Source: an uncultured Eubacteriales bacterium (GTDB lineage: Bacteria; Bacillota; Clostridia; Oscillospirales; Acutalibacteraceae). From it: DNA of 6,669 bases. Positions 1 through 5,872 of this stretch are shown here, piece after piece. A model generated the notes under the pieces. The model saw nothing but the letters and a program-made list of their open reading frames with translations. It made no database searches and was not told the DNA's origin. Where the stretch lies: assembly GCA_934408795.1 (NCBI GenBank), contig CAKRVQ010000058.1, forward strand, positions 1 to 6,669. Direction: 5' to 3'. Both the position numbers and the translations under genes were made by a program. Numbering within the stretch: position 1 is the first letter of the stretch; the number at the start of each line of letters is the position of its first letter.

Positions 1-3000
1 GGAAATATGCGTATCACAAGAGTAAAGAACGCCCAGAACTCGGCGGATATCACTATCGAGTATGATGAAGAGCATAACAATGATATTCCGTTTAACGCCA
101 CCTCTTCAGGCGAACCGAATTATATTTCGGCGGCGTATGTTAAGAGCGTTACAGTGAATTCGGTATCACTTCCCGATGAAAGCAACCTTGATGACAGTTG
201 GCTTCTTCCCGCACCTAAAGCGGATAAGTCACATCTCCGGTACTTTTCAAAGGAAAGAGCCTGCACTCCCGTATTTGCGGACGGTGCTTCGGTGACGGTA
301 GAGGATGCCGTTATTGCTGACGGTAAATTCAAGGGCACCGTTACATTTGACACAGCTACGAGCTCCACGATCATCCACCGCTATGAGGTCAACCTCTACG
401 CAGAGGACGGAACACTTCTCGGAACCCGTTGGGCGGTCGGAAACTGGATAGAGTCAAACGCGGGAATCGTCAATTCGGGCGAAACTCATCTTAACGCAAC
501 GAAGCTTTCCTATACCGTGACTTTCGATACATCGGTCAAGACCGATGCCGTAAAGGCTTCGGTTGTCGCAGTCGATGAATTCGGCGGCAGAAGCAGGGAA
601 GTATTCTCCGATGTCACCTCCTGCACCTCCAAGCTTTATATGCCCGTTTATGATTCAAAGTACACCAACTACTTTGACAGTATCGCGGCAGTAGGGCTTC
701 CCGGCTCGGGCAGGATCACGCAGAGCGGAACAAAATTCAGCTGGGACAATGTCAGCGTGACCGACGGTCCGTGGGATAAGGTCCATTTCTTCCTCGATCC
801 CGTTAAATCGACTTTCTATCCGGCGGGTAAGTCGGATTGGAACGCTCCGTATAAGTATCATAAGTATTTCACACCCTTTGATGCGGATGATACCTTTGCT
901 TATGAGGCTGATTTCTATGCAGATGAGTTAGGTACTAACGGTTATATCAACTTCGGAATCCGTATGGACGGTACCACCGAAGTAAACAAAAACCTTTACA
1001 CGGGTGTCCGCGTCAATAAAAACGGTACATATCTTATGCTCAACGGCAGCGCGATCGCTTCAAACAACGCATTCAAACTTGCTGCCGACGGTAATGTTCA
1101 TCATATCACCGTGGTATCCGAACCTCAGAAGATATCCGTCTGGATCGACGGTACCGAGATCTTCTCAAGAGTCAGGTTCACAAACGGCGGCGTGATGTAC
1201 CCGACCGCTTATATCTGGGGTGAGTTATTCAAAGGTTATGTAGATGATCAGAAGATGTATGACTTTAATAACCTTGTCCCCGGATACAAGGTTCAGCAGG
1301 ATAAGGACTTCGGTCCCCTTACCAAGAACTACTTTGACGGCGCAAAGTTGGTTTACAATACATCAAACAGTACAGGTATCGCCGTTCCCACCTCCGGTTT
1401 CAACAGCGTAACGGCATCCGTCAAGGACACATCATCCGACTACGGCTCACAGAACATTCTTCTGGTTCTTGATAACCCGAACGCAGCTTCGGTCACCTCT
1501 GCGTCTTACAGTAAGGTTGCTTCAATGTCCTCCTTTAAGGCGACAGATGAGGTCGCTTACGAATTTGAGTATACCGCGAGCGATTTCTATACTCAAGGCA
1601 ATCGCAAGTACGCTCAGTTCTATCTGCCGATCCGCACAAACGGATCCGAAGTTGTAAATCTCCTTATCAGAAGCAACGGCTATTTCGGATTGTTTATTGC
1701 AGGAAAAGACATAAACATTTCAGGCGATAAGATGTTCCTGAATGACGGCGAAACTCATAAGATCAAGGTCGTCAGCACAAATACCGAGATGTCTTTGTGG
1801 ATTGACGATTCTCCTGTTTATGAGAAGCTTAATTTCCAGGATGCTTACGATGCCAAGTATTCTTCCGAAGGCCGCGTTCTTGACACCGATAATTACCTGC
1901 CTTTGTTCGGTTTCACCGATATGCAGGGCGCGGATTTCAAGTTTGACAAGATAAAGATCTATAAGAGCGGCGTGACAGTTAAGAACTACGGTGAGCTTGA
2001 TGAGTCGAAAAACCTGGTAAGATCCGCATATGCAAGTGTTACCGCAGCGCTCGGAAACGCAATATCAGGCTTTACATGGAACGGATACGAAATGTATATG
2101 GATATGCGTTATGCCACCCTTGCTTCAAAGGGATATACGCAGTATCGTTACACCGGAAATACCATTCAGTTCTTCGGTTTGGATAATGCAGGCTATACGT
2201 TCGACAGTGAAAAGGCATATGCTTTTTCGATGATCGTCAAAAAGTCCAATAACAGTACCGCACCCGTTGTCTCGGGTGACCAGTGGGACTATACCTCAAG
2301 ACTCGCATGGAGCTTCGGAACATATAACGGTAAAGAAGCATGGTGCTTCTATCAGGACGGCACACTCTATGCTTATGCAGAGGGCAGTGAAGTCGGAAGA
2401 GCTACCGTCGGTATAGGTAATAACGAGTACTTCAGATATACCGCGGTTATGACCCAGTTCGGTTATGAGATCTATATGAACGGCATCCTTGTCTATAAGT
2501 GGACCGCCGCAGATACAAGCCTCTTTAAGCGTAATCCTGCCTTCCGTGTCAACGGTACCGAAGCAATGGCTCAGGAAATCGCAATCTATGAAGTGAATAA
2601 CACCAAAGGTATCATCGACAGGATCAGTGAACTCGCAGATGCCGACCGCGAAAAGATAGAGGGCATTGAAGGTGCCAAATATGTTGTCTCTGGCGATCTC
2701 ACAAGCGCAAAGGCGACAGTGAAAAAGGCTGACGATATGGTAGCTGCATACAATGCAGGCTCTGCCGTCAGCGAAGCTGATGCACTCTCACTGCTTGAAG
2801 AGATAAGCGCACTTGAAATCAACTGCAACGCATATAATAACTTCATATTCGACGGCAGCGCATCGATAGGTCTCTCATCATATATCAATACCACCACGAC
2901 CGACGGTTCACACGGCTACGGTTCACTTCCGATATTTATAGACGGTAAGTGCCCCATCACCGAGGGTGAGGTGTATGTTGCGGAAGCCGATATCAAGGTA

Positions 3001-4182
3001 AAATCGGTCGGCACCGGTGCCAAACGAATAGGTTTCACTACATTTAACGATGCCAACGGCGATGTTATGATCCAGGACGGTGCACAGTTCACAAATACAA
3101 AAGCGTCAAGCTGGAGCACCGACTACGGTACTGCAAACGGAACCCGTCCCAATATCGCAGTTGCGGGATTCACCTGCCATGTGAAGTTTACCGTTACACC
3201 CGGTGTCGGAATCAGATACTATATGACATCGCTTGACGGCGAAACACTTTACTATGATTACACGGCTCCTTGGGATGCTCTCAGAGACAATTCAAAAGAT
3301 GCAAGCAAGATCTCCCCGAGATTCTACTTTGCAAACATTGAAGTTGAGCTTTCAAACATCTACGCGGGTTATGTGCTTGAGTACTATAACGAGGCATTGA
3401 AGACTGTGATCGATAACACGGCGGTCACCGACATAGACTCCTATGTGACCGTTTCCGCCGACGCTTATAAGACCGCTCTTGCCGATGCCAAGAGGATCTC
3501 CGCAAGGTATGATGATTACTCAAAGGCGGAAATTGTGGCTGCCGGTAACGCTCTTACCGATGCTTACAATGCTCTTGAAGCAAAGCAGGTCATAGATGTT
3601 ACGGTTGCCGTAGGTACCGACACCGAAGAGAACTTCAAACTTATTGAAGGGGATGAGCTCCCGAAGAATGAGCGTATCGGAACCAAGTTCATCCTCAGCT
3701 GGAAGAACGGCAACGAGACCTATGAAGGTAACGTTGAAAGCGGACTTGATCTTACGGCTGACTATGTTGAGACTCAGATGATGACCGTTAAGTATCAGGT
3801 AACAAACGGAGCCACTGCGGATTCCGATAAACTCAACTGCCGCTTTATTGCATCGGTTGACGGCGTCAGCAGATACAACTCCGTTGGCTGGCTCTTCTCG
3901 CTAACCAATCCTGACATGTTTAAGGAAGATGTCGGTCAGGGTGTTGCTGACAGAGAGTCGACAAGAGTTTATAAACGCATCATCGCAAACGGAAACGCCC
4001 TTACTCCGAATGATGTCTACGGCAAGGATTACGCACAGTACTTCTATGCCTTTGAGATCAAGAATATACCGCAGTCTCAGTACTCCAAGCCGATATATGT
4101 GAGAGCATATGTCACAATGGAGGACGGAACTGTCGTGTACGGTGATACAACGACGGTCGTGCTGAGCGACATACTCAATTAG
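1..4182 (+). CDS. Giant multidomain secreted protein with LamG-like repeats, 5'-partial (C-terminal 1393 residues)
   Basis: The frame is open from base 1. The first ATG (base 7) has no ribosome binding site in view and no signal peptide follows it, so the true start is upstream. Numbering from that ATG, residues 63-97 (LLPAP, then ACTPVF) and an Fn3-like sandwich at about 119-205 (IIHRYEV, VVAVDEFGGRS) recall regions that follow the catalytic domain in large clostridial calcineurin-like phosphoesterases. That is recollection, and no catalytic domain is visible. LamG/concanavalin-like sandwiches follow at about 219-425 and 440-660; they share NYFD near the start and an H-x-I-x-V-V-S...S-x-W-I-D strand pair (from 365 and 584). 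A third, divergent sandwich lies at 668-865, a helical segment at 866-940, a fourth sandwich at 944-1123, a FIVAR-like helical segment at 1126-1195, a weak InlB-repeat-like stretch at 1198-1256, and a C-terminal module at 1258-1391 (RFIASVDG, YVRAYVTMEDG). There is no LPxTG, dockerin or transmembrane tail. The likely role is glycan or surface binding; substrate unknown. Confidence 0.85.
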   Translation, partial: GNMRITRVKNAQNSADITIEYDEEHNNDIPFNATSSGEPNYISAAYVKSVTVNSVSLPDESNLDDSWLLPAPKADKSHLRYFSKERACTPVFADGASVTVEDAVIADGKFKGTVTFDTATSSTIIHRYEVNLYAEDGTLLGTRWAVGNWIESNAGIVNSGETHLNATKLSYTVTFDTSVKTDAVKASVVAVDEFGGRSREVFSDVTSCTSKLYMPVYDSKYTNYFDSIAAVGLPGSGRITQSGTKFSWDNVSVTDGPWDKVHFFLDPVKSTFYPAGKSDWNAPYKYHKYFTPFDADDTFAYEADFYADELGTNGYINFGIRMDGTTEVNKNLYTGVRVNKNGTYLMLNGSAIASNNAFKLAADGNVHHITVVSEPQKISVWIDGTEIFSRVRFTNGGVMYPTAYIWGELFKGYVDDQKMYDFNNLVPGYKVQQDKDFGPLTKNYFDGAKLVYNTSNSTGIAVPTSGFNSVTASVKDTSSDYGSQNILLVLDNPNAASVTSASYSKVASMSSFKATDEVAYEFEYTASDFYTQGNRKYAQFYLPIRTNGSEVVNLLIRSNGYFGLFIAGKDINISGDKMFLNDGETHKIKVVSTNTEMSLWIDDSPVYEKLNFQDAYDAKYSSEGRVLDTDNYLPLFGFTDMQGADFKFDKIKIYKSGVTVKNYGELDESKNLVRSAYASVTAALGNAISGFTWNGYEMYMDMRYATLASKGYTQYRYTGNTIQFFGLDNAGYTFDSEKAYAFSMIVKKSNNSTAPVVSGDQWDYTSRLAWSFGTYNGKEAWCFYQDGTLYAYAEGSEVGRATVGIGNNEYFRYTAVMTQFGYEIYMNGILVYKWTAADTSLFKRNPAFRVNGTEAMAQEIAIYEVNNTKGIIDRISELADADREKIEGIEGAKYVVSGDLTSAKATVKKADDMVAAYNAGSAVSEADALSLLEEISALEINCNAYNNFIFDGSASIGLSSYINTTTTDGSHGYGSLPIFIDGKCPITEGEVYVAEADIKVKSVGTGAKRIGFTTFNDANGDVMIQDGAQFTNTKASSWSTDYGTANGTRPNIAVAGFTCHVKFTVTPGVGIRYYMTSLDGETLYYDYTAPWDALRDNSKDASKISPRFYFANIEVELSNIYAGYVLEYYNEALKTVIDNTAVTDIDSYVTVSADAYKTALADAKRISARYDDYSKAEIVAAGNALTDAYNALEAKQVIDVTVAVGTDTEENFKLIEGDELPKNERIGTKFILSWKNGNETYEGNVESGLDLTADYVETQMMTVKYQVTNGATADSDKLNCRFIASVDGVSRYNSVGWLFSLTNPDMFKEDVGQGVADRESTRVYKRIIANGNALTPNDVYGKDYAQYFYAFEIKNIPQSQYSKPIYVRAYVTMEDGTVVYGDTTTVVLSDILN

Positions 4183-4184
4183 TG

Positions 4185-4193
4185 AAGGGGGAG
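4185..4193 (+). promoter_or_regulatory. Strong ribosome binding site for the GDx peptide gene
   Basis: The sequence AAGGGGGAG sits seven bases before the ATG at 4201 and begins three bases after the stop of the giant upstream gene. Such a strong site at ideal spacing is the main reason to treat the short frame as a real gene. It also implies translation from the same mRNA as the upstream gene, since there is no room for a promoter within the 18-base gap; a promoter inside the upstream gene is not excluded. Confidence 0.8.
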
Positions 4194-4200
4194 CGAATAG

Positions 4201-4338
4201 ATGAAAAAGATATATGAGATCCCCGAGGTTTCTATTGAAAACATTACATCGTATGAGCAGATCGCTGCTCTCGGTGTGTCCGGCGACTACACCGGTGACG
4301 GCGGTGATTCGGGAGACTTTGGAGATATCTTTGGTTAA
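4201..4338 (+). CDS. Small 45-residue peptide with acidic Gly-Asp-x triplet tail, function unknown
   Basis: The frame runs ATG to TAA and begins 18 bases after the preceding stop, behind a strong ribosome binding site. The N-terminal half (MKKIYEIPEVSIENI, then SYEQIAAL) is amphipathic with a Tyr-x-x-Pro-Glu motif. The C-terminal 21 residues contain eight Gly and five Asp, including four tandem triplets GDG-GDS-GDF-GDI at residues 32-43, and then FG. There is no signal peptide, cysteine or membrane segment. From memory, short peptides starting MKKxYExPE are common in gut Clostridia and Bacteroidetes, often beside secreted proteins, without an assigned function as far as I know. A RiPP-like precursor, a small surface-export partner or a regulator of the upstream gene are all possible. 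No modification or transport gene lies nearby to support the first. I do not assign a function. Confidence 0.8.
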   Translation: MKKIYEIPEVSIENITSYEQIAALGVSGDYTGDGGDSGDFGDIFG

Positions 4339-4368
4339 GATTCACCGATTCTGTTCATGAATAGAAAC

Positions 4369-4406
4369 GCGGACTGCCCTTGTAGAATTATGAGGGCAGT
4401 TTCCGC
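4369..4406 (+). other. Stable RNA hairpin between peptide and lipoprotein genes
   Basis: ACTGCCCT (4373-4380) pairs perfectly with AGGGCAGT (4393-4400), and GCGG (4369-4372) pairs with CCGC (4403-4406). This gives a 12-bp stem with a two-base TT bulge and a 12-base loop. No T-tract follows on either strand, so it is not a standard intrinsic terminator. It ends seven bases before the AAAGAGGA ribosome binding site of the lipoprotein gene. It could therefore protect or process the upstream message, or modulate translation of the lipoprotein. No known riboswitch was recognised. Confidence 0.6.
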
Positions 4407-4429
4407 ATAACTAAAGAGGATCGTTGTCA

Positions 4430-4804
4430 ATGAAATATATAAAATTTTCGGTATTGGCGCTCTGTGCCGTTCTGCTCTTATCGGTCGTAACGGTCGGATG
4501 TAAGGGAAAGACGGCTGATCAGTCATCTTCCGATTCGACGGCGAGCGGCGGAGAAACGGTATCCGACCCGAATAACGATGACTACAATAACCTTTTTTCT
4601 TCGTCGACGGACACTTCATCGGACGGCTCAGTATCGAAACAACCGTCAAATTCGGGTATGTCGGGTGGATCGGGTGAAAAAGACACATCATCTAAGTCGG
4701 TGTCGTCGTCCGATAAGACATCGTCCGCGACCTCGTCAGGTGCTTCGTCGGATAGTCTGACCGTGGTTTCCGATACTGCTTCCGATTACGGTGATATTCA
4801 TTAA
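4430..4804 (+). CDS. Serine-rich low-complexity lipoprotein (124 aa)
   Basis: The ATG at 4430 follows AAAGAGGA (4413-4420) with nine bases between, so it is preferred over an in-frame TTG at 4424 that would sit only three bases from that site. The product starts with Lys residues, has a hydrophobic core (residues 6-22) and ends the signal in TVG-C with Cys24 as the likely lipidated residue. Thr at -3 is less usual for a lipobox, but Val lies next to it. The mature ~101 residues are about one third Ser (32 by hand count), with many Asp, Thr and Gly; no folded domain or catalytic motif is visible. It looks like a flexible, membrane-tethered extracellular stalk. The protein ends SDYGDIH, reminiscent of the neighbouring peptide's DFGDIFG. 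A terminator follows about 20 bases after the stop. It may be co-transcribed with the upstream genes; no clear promoter is visible in the 91-base gap. Role unknown. Confidence 0.8.
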   Translation: MKYIKFSVLALCAVLLLSVVTVGCKGKTADQSSSDSTASGGETVSDPNNDDYNNLFSSSTDTSSDGSVSKQPSNSGMSGGSGEKDTSSKSVSSSDKTSSATSSGASSDSLTVVSDTASDYGDIH

Positions 4805-4822
4805 TTCCGATTAAATCACAAC

Positions 4823-4865
4823 AAAAAAGGGGCGGCCGCGCATTAAGCGCGACCGCCTTTTTTTT
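4823..4865. terminator. Bidirectional intrinsic terminator between convergent genes
   Basis: The left arm GGCGGCCGCGC (4831-4841) pairs with GCGCGACCGCC (4847-4857) with one mismatch, closing an ATTAA loop. Eight T follow on the plus strand (4858-4865), terminating the lipoprotein transcript. Six A precede the stem (4823-4828), giving a six-T run on the minus strand for the transcript arriving from the AraC gene. This fits its place between two genes pointing at each other. Confidence 0.92.
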
Positions 4866-4869
4866 CTCT

Positions 4870-4890
4870 GCGGCGCACCTTACGCGCCGC
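4870..4890. other. GC-rich hairpin in convergent intergenic region
   Basis: GCGGCGC (4870-4876) pairs perfectly with GCGCCGC (4884-4890) around the seven-base loop ACCTTAC. No T-tract follows directly on either strand. It lies in the 3' untranslated region of the minus-strand regulator gene, before the bidirectional terminator, and may serve as an RNA-end stabiliser or an auxiliary terminator element. Confidence 0.45.
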
Positions 4891-4905
4891 CTCCTTGCAC
4901 AACAC

Positions 4906-4936
4906 GCGCGCCCACGCACTTCTTGCACGGGCGCGC
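4906..4936. other. GC-rich hairpin just after the AraC stop codon
   Basis: GCGCGCCC (4906-4913) pairs perfectly with GGGCGCGC (4929-4936). Inside, GCA and TGC can add three more pairs beyond a 2x2 internal loop, leaving a CTTCT loop. It begins 12 bases past the minus-strand regulator's stop codon and has no T-tract. The heptamer CTTGCAC occurs in the right arm of the inner stem region (4922-4928) and also at 4894-4900, a short direct repeat. Confidence 0.45.
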
Positions 4937-4948
4937 TCATCTCATCCG

Positions 4949-5755
4949 TCAATCCATATTCAAATTGATATCCCTGCATTTCGGAGAATGACCGAATTCT
5001 CTCTTGTATGCCTTGTAAAACGATACATATTCCGAAAAACCGCACCTTGCCGCAATGTCGGTGGGCGCACCGCCGCTCATTATCATTTCACGCGCCGAGT
5101 ATAACCGCTTTGTCAATATGTAGTTCCATACGGTCGTTCCCATATCATGCTTAAAACGCCTGTTGAGCTGAGATTTACTCATATAAAACTTTTCACTTAT
5201 CCGATCGAGAGATAACTCCTCAAACAAATGACGGTTTATGTAACCTGCAACGCGCGAGGTGATACCGTCGGATTGATCGTCAGTGATGCCGTTTTCCTTC
5301 ACAACACGACTCAGCTCGTACAGATATGCAATAAGATATGACTGCCTTACGGTGCCGTTCTCGCAGTTTACTATCTTCTCAGGGTATCCGACAGTGTCGC
5401 TGCCGTGTAAAAGACTGCCCCATATTCTGTTTTTCTGACCGAGGGGTCGGTCTTCAAACAGGTCGGTAATGCAGCCCAGATCATCTGGATCGGTAATGAT
5501 GCGGGGATCAAAGTTGATGCAGATCCTCTCATATAACTGCCCGGAGCGCAATATCAGATGATGAGCTTCGTTTTTTCTCATAAGCATTATGTCGCCGCTT
5601 TTTAAGGAATATATGCTGCCCTCCACCGAGTAGGAGGCATCTCCGCGCAGGAAAATGAGAATCTCATATGTATCGTGCGTATGCATTATAAAATCATTTT
5701 GCTTCGGAGCGGAGGATACTGTGTGACCTGCCGTGAGCGTGTATTCAAGCATCAT
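4949..5755 (-). CDS. AraC-family transcriptional regulator with N-terminal cupin domain (268 aa)
   Basis: A cytoplasmic DNA-binding regulator, likely sensing a sugar or sugar acid. Residues about 20-95 form the cupin sensor, with H25-x-H27...E31, the strand IYSLKSGDIMLM and the pair H65-H66. The C-terminal ~100 residues hold the AraC double helix-turn-helix: first helices at about 181-206 (LSLDRISEKF, MSKSQLNRRFK) and second at about 230-258 (DIAARCGFSEYVSFYKAYKREFGHSP). The length is normal for the cupin-AraC class. Two adjacent ATGs (from 5755 and 5752) lie five and eight bases after GAGG; an upstream GTG (5761) overlaps that site and is unlikely. The gene is divergent from uxaC across a 117-base control region, so it probably regulates uronate catabolism and perhaps itself. 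The effector cannot be read from sequence; a uronate is the contextual guess. Confidence 0.95.
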   Translation of the reverse strand: MMLEYTLTAGHTVSSAPKQNDFIMHTHDTYEILIFLRGDASYSVEGSIYSLKSGDIMLMRKNEAHHLILRSGQLYERICINFDPRIITDPDDLGCITDLFEDRPLGQKNRIWGSLLHGSDTVGYPEKIVNCENGTVRQSYLIAYLYELSRVVKENGITDDQSDGITSRVAGYINRHLFEELSLDRISEKFYMSKSQLNRRFKHDMGTTVWNYILTKRLYSAREMIMSGGAPTDIAARCGFSEYVSFYKAYKREFGHSPKCRDINLNMD

Positions 5756-5765
5756 TCTCACCTCA
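5756..5765 (-). promoter_or_regulatory. Ribosome binding site of the AraC gene (TGAGGTGAGA)
   Basis: On the minus strand TGAGGTGAGA runs directly into the paired ATG codons at 5755 and 5752. The same ten bases occur in inverted orientation before uxaC at 5860-5869. This site argues against the GTG at 5761 as a start, because that codon overlaps it. Confidence 0.65.
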
Positions 5766-5770
5766 TCGTC

Positions 5771-5799
5771 AGTTTATCATATTGTACACATTTTTGCAA
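5771..5799 (-). promoter_or_regulatory. Possible sigma-A promoter of the AraC gene
   Basis: On the minus strand TTGCAA (5799-5794) and TAAACT (5776-5771) are separated by 17 bases, and a TG sits one base before the -10, as in extended -10 promoters. The -10 matches consensus at only four of six positions. An alternative -10, TACAAT (5786-5781), matches better but lacks a reasonable -35. The choice is uncertain. Confidence 0.35.
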
Positions 5800-5800
5800 T
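5781..5800. promoter_or_regulatory. Imperfect 20-bp palindrome, candidate operator
   Basis: The sequence ATTGTACACATTTTTGCAAT has outer arms ATTG/CAAT and seven of ten complementary pairs overall. It overlaps the possible AraC-gene promoter, and its centre lies about 67 bases upstream of the expected uxaC start of transcription. That position could serve both repression of the regulator gene and activation of uxaC. The region is AT-rich, so chance palindromy is possible. Confidence 0.3.
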
Positions 5801-5822
5801 GTTTTTATAGCTTTATTTTATA

Positions 5823-5851
5823 TTGATTAATTTTGTGCCTTACCTTATAAT
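5823..5851 (+). promoter_or_regulatory. Sigma-A promoter of uxaC
   Basis: TTGATT (5823-5828) and a perfect TATAAT (5846-5851) are separated by exactly 17 bases. Transcription should begin near A5858, giving a leader of only about 15 bases that consists mostly of the ribosome binding site. The short leader leaves no room for a riboswitch or attenuator, so control should act at initiation. Confidence 0.8.
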
Positions 5852-5859
5852 TGAAGCAG

Positions 5860-5869
5860 TGAGGTGAGA
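5860..5869 (+). promoter_or_regulatory. Ribosome binding site of uxaC (TGAGGTGAGA)
   Basis: TGAGGTGAGA ends three bases before ATG 5873, with AGGTGA at good spacing. This selects ATG 5873 over the in-frame GTG at 5864, which lies inside the site. It is identical to the ten bases before the divergent AraC gene. Confidence 0.7.
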
Positions 5870-5872
5870 GGT

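Noticed and set aside
2586..2897. A 103-codon hydrophobic-looking minus-strand frame inside the giant gene
   Set aside because: It is fully antisense to strongly coding plus-strand sequence, has no ribosome binding site that I can see, and its Ser/Ala/Leu-rich content follows from the opposite-strand codons.
4285..4335. Peptide tail read as a dockerin or EF-hand calcium loop (D-Y-T-G-D-G-G)
   Set aside because: Only the first half of a loop fits; the position-12 acidic residue and the following helix are missing, and there is no second copy.
4360..4388. TAGAAT at 4383-4388 as a -10 for a separate lipoprotein promoter
   Set aside because: No acceptable -35 lies 16-18 bases upstream, and the hexamer falls in the loop of the hairpin.
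4424..4429. TTG at 4424 as the start of the lipoprotein gene
   Set aside because: It lies only three bases after the AAAGAGGA site, too close to initiate; ATG 4430 has good spacing and gives a standard signal peptide.
4335..4691. A 118-codon minus-strand frame over the peptide end and lipoprotein gene
   Set aside because: It overlaps a supported lipoprotein gene and crosses the intergenic hairpin; the product shows no recognisable feature.
4692..5045. A 117-codon minus-strand frame across the terminator region
   Set aside because: It runs through the bidirectional terminator and overlaps both the AraC gene end and the lipoprotein gene in other frames; its Arg/Cys-rich content is typical of spurious translation.
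5756..5761. GTG at 5761 (minus) as start of the AraC gene
   Set aside because: The codon overlaps the GAGG ribosome binding sequence, and two ATGs follow at proper spacing.
5864..5872. GTG at 5864 as start of uxaC
   Set aside because: It sits inside the ribosome binding site; ATG 5873 is correctly spaced.
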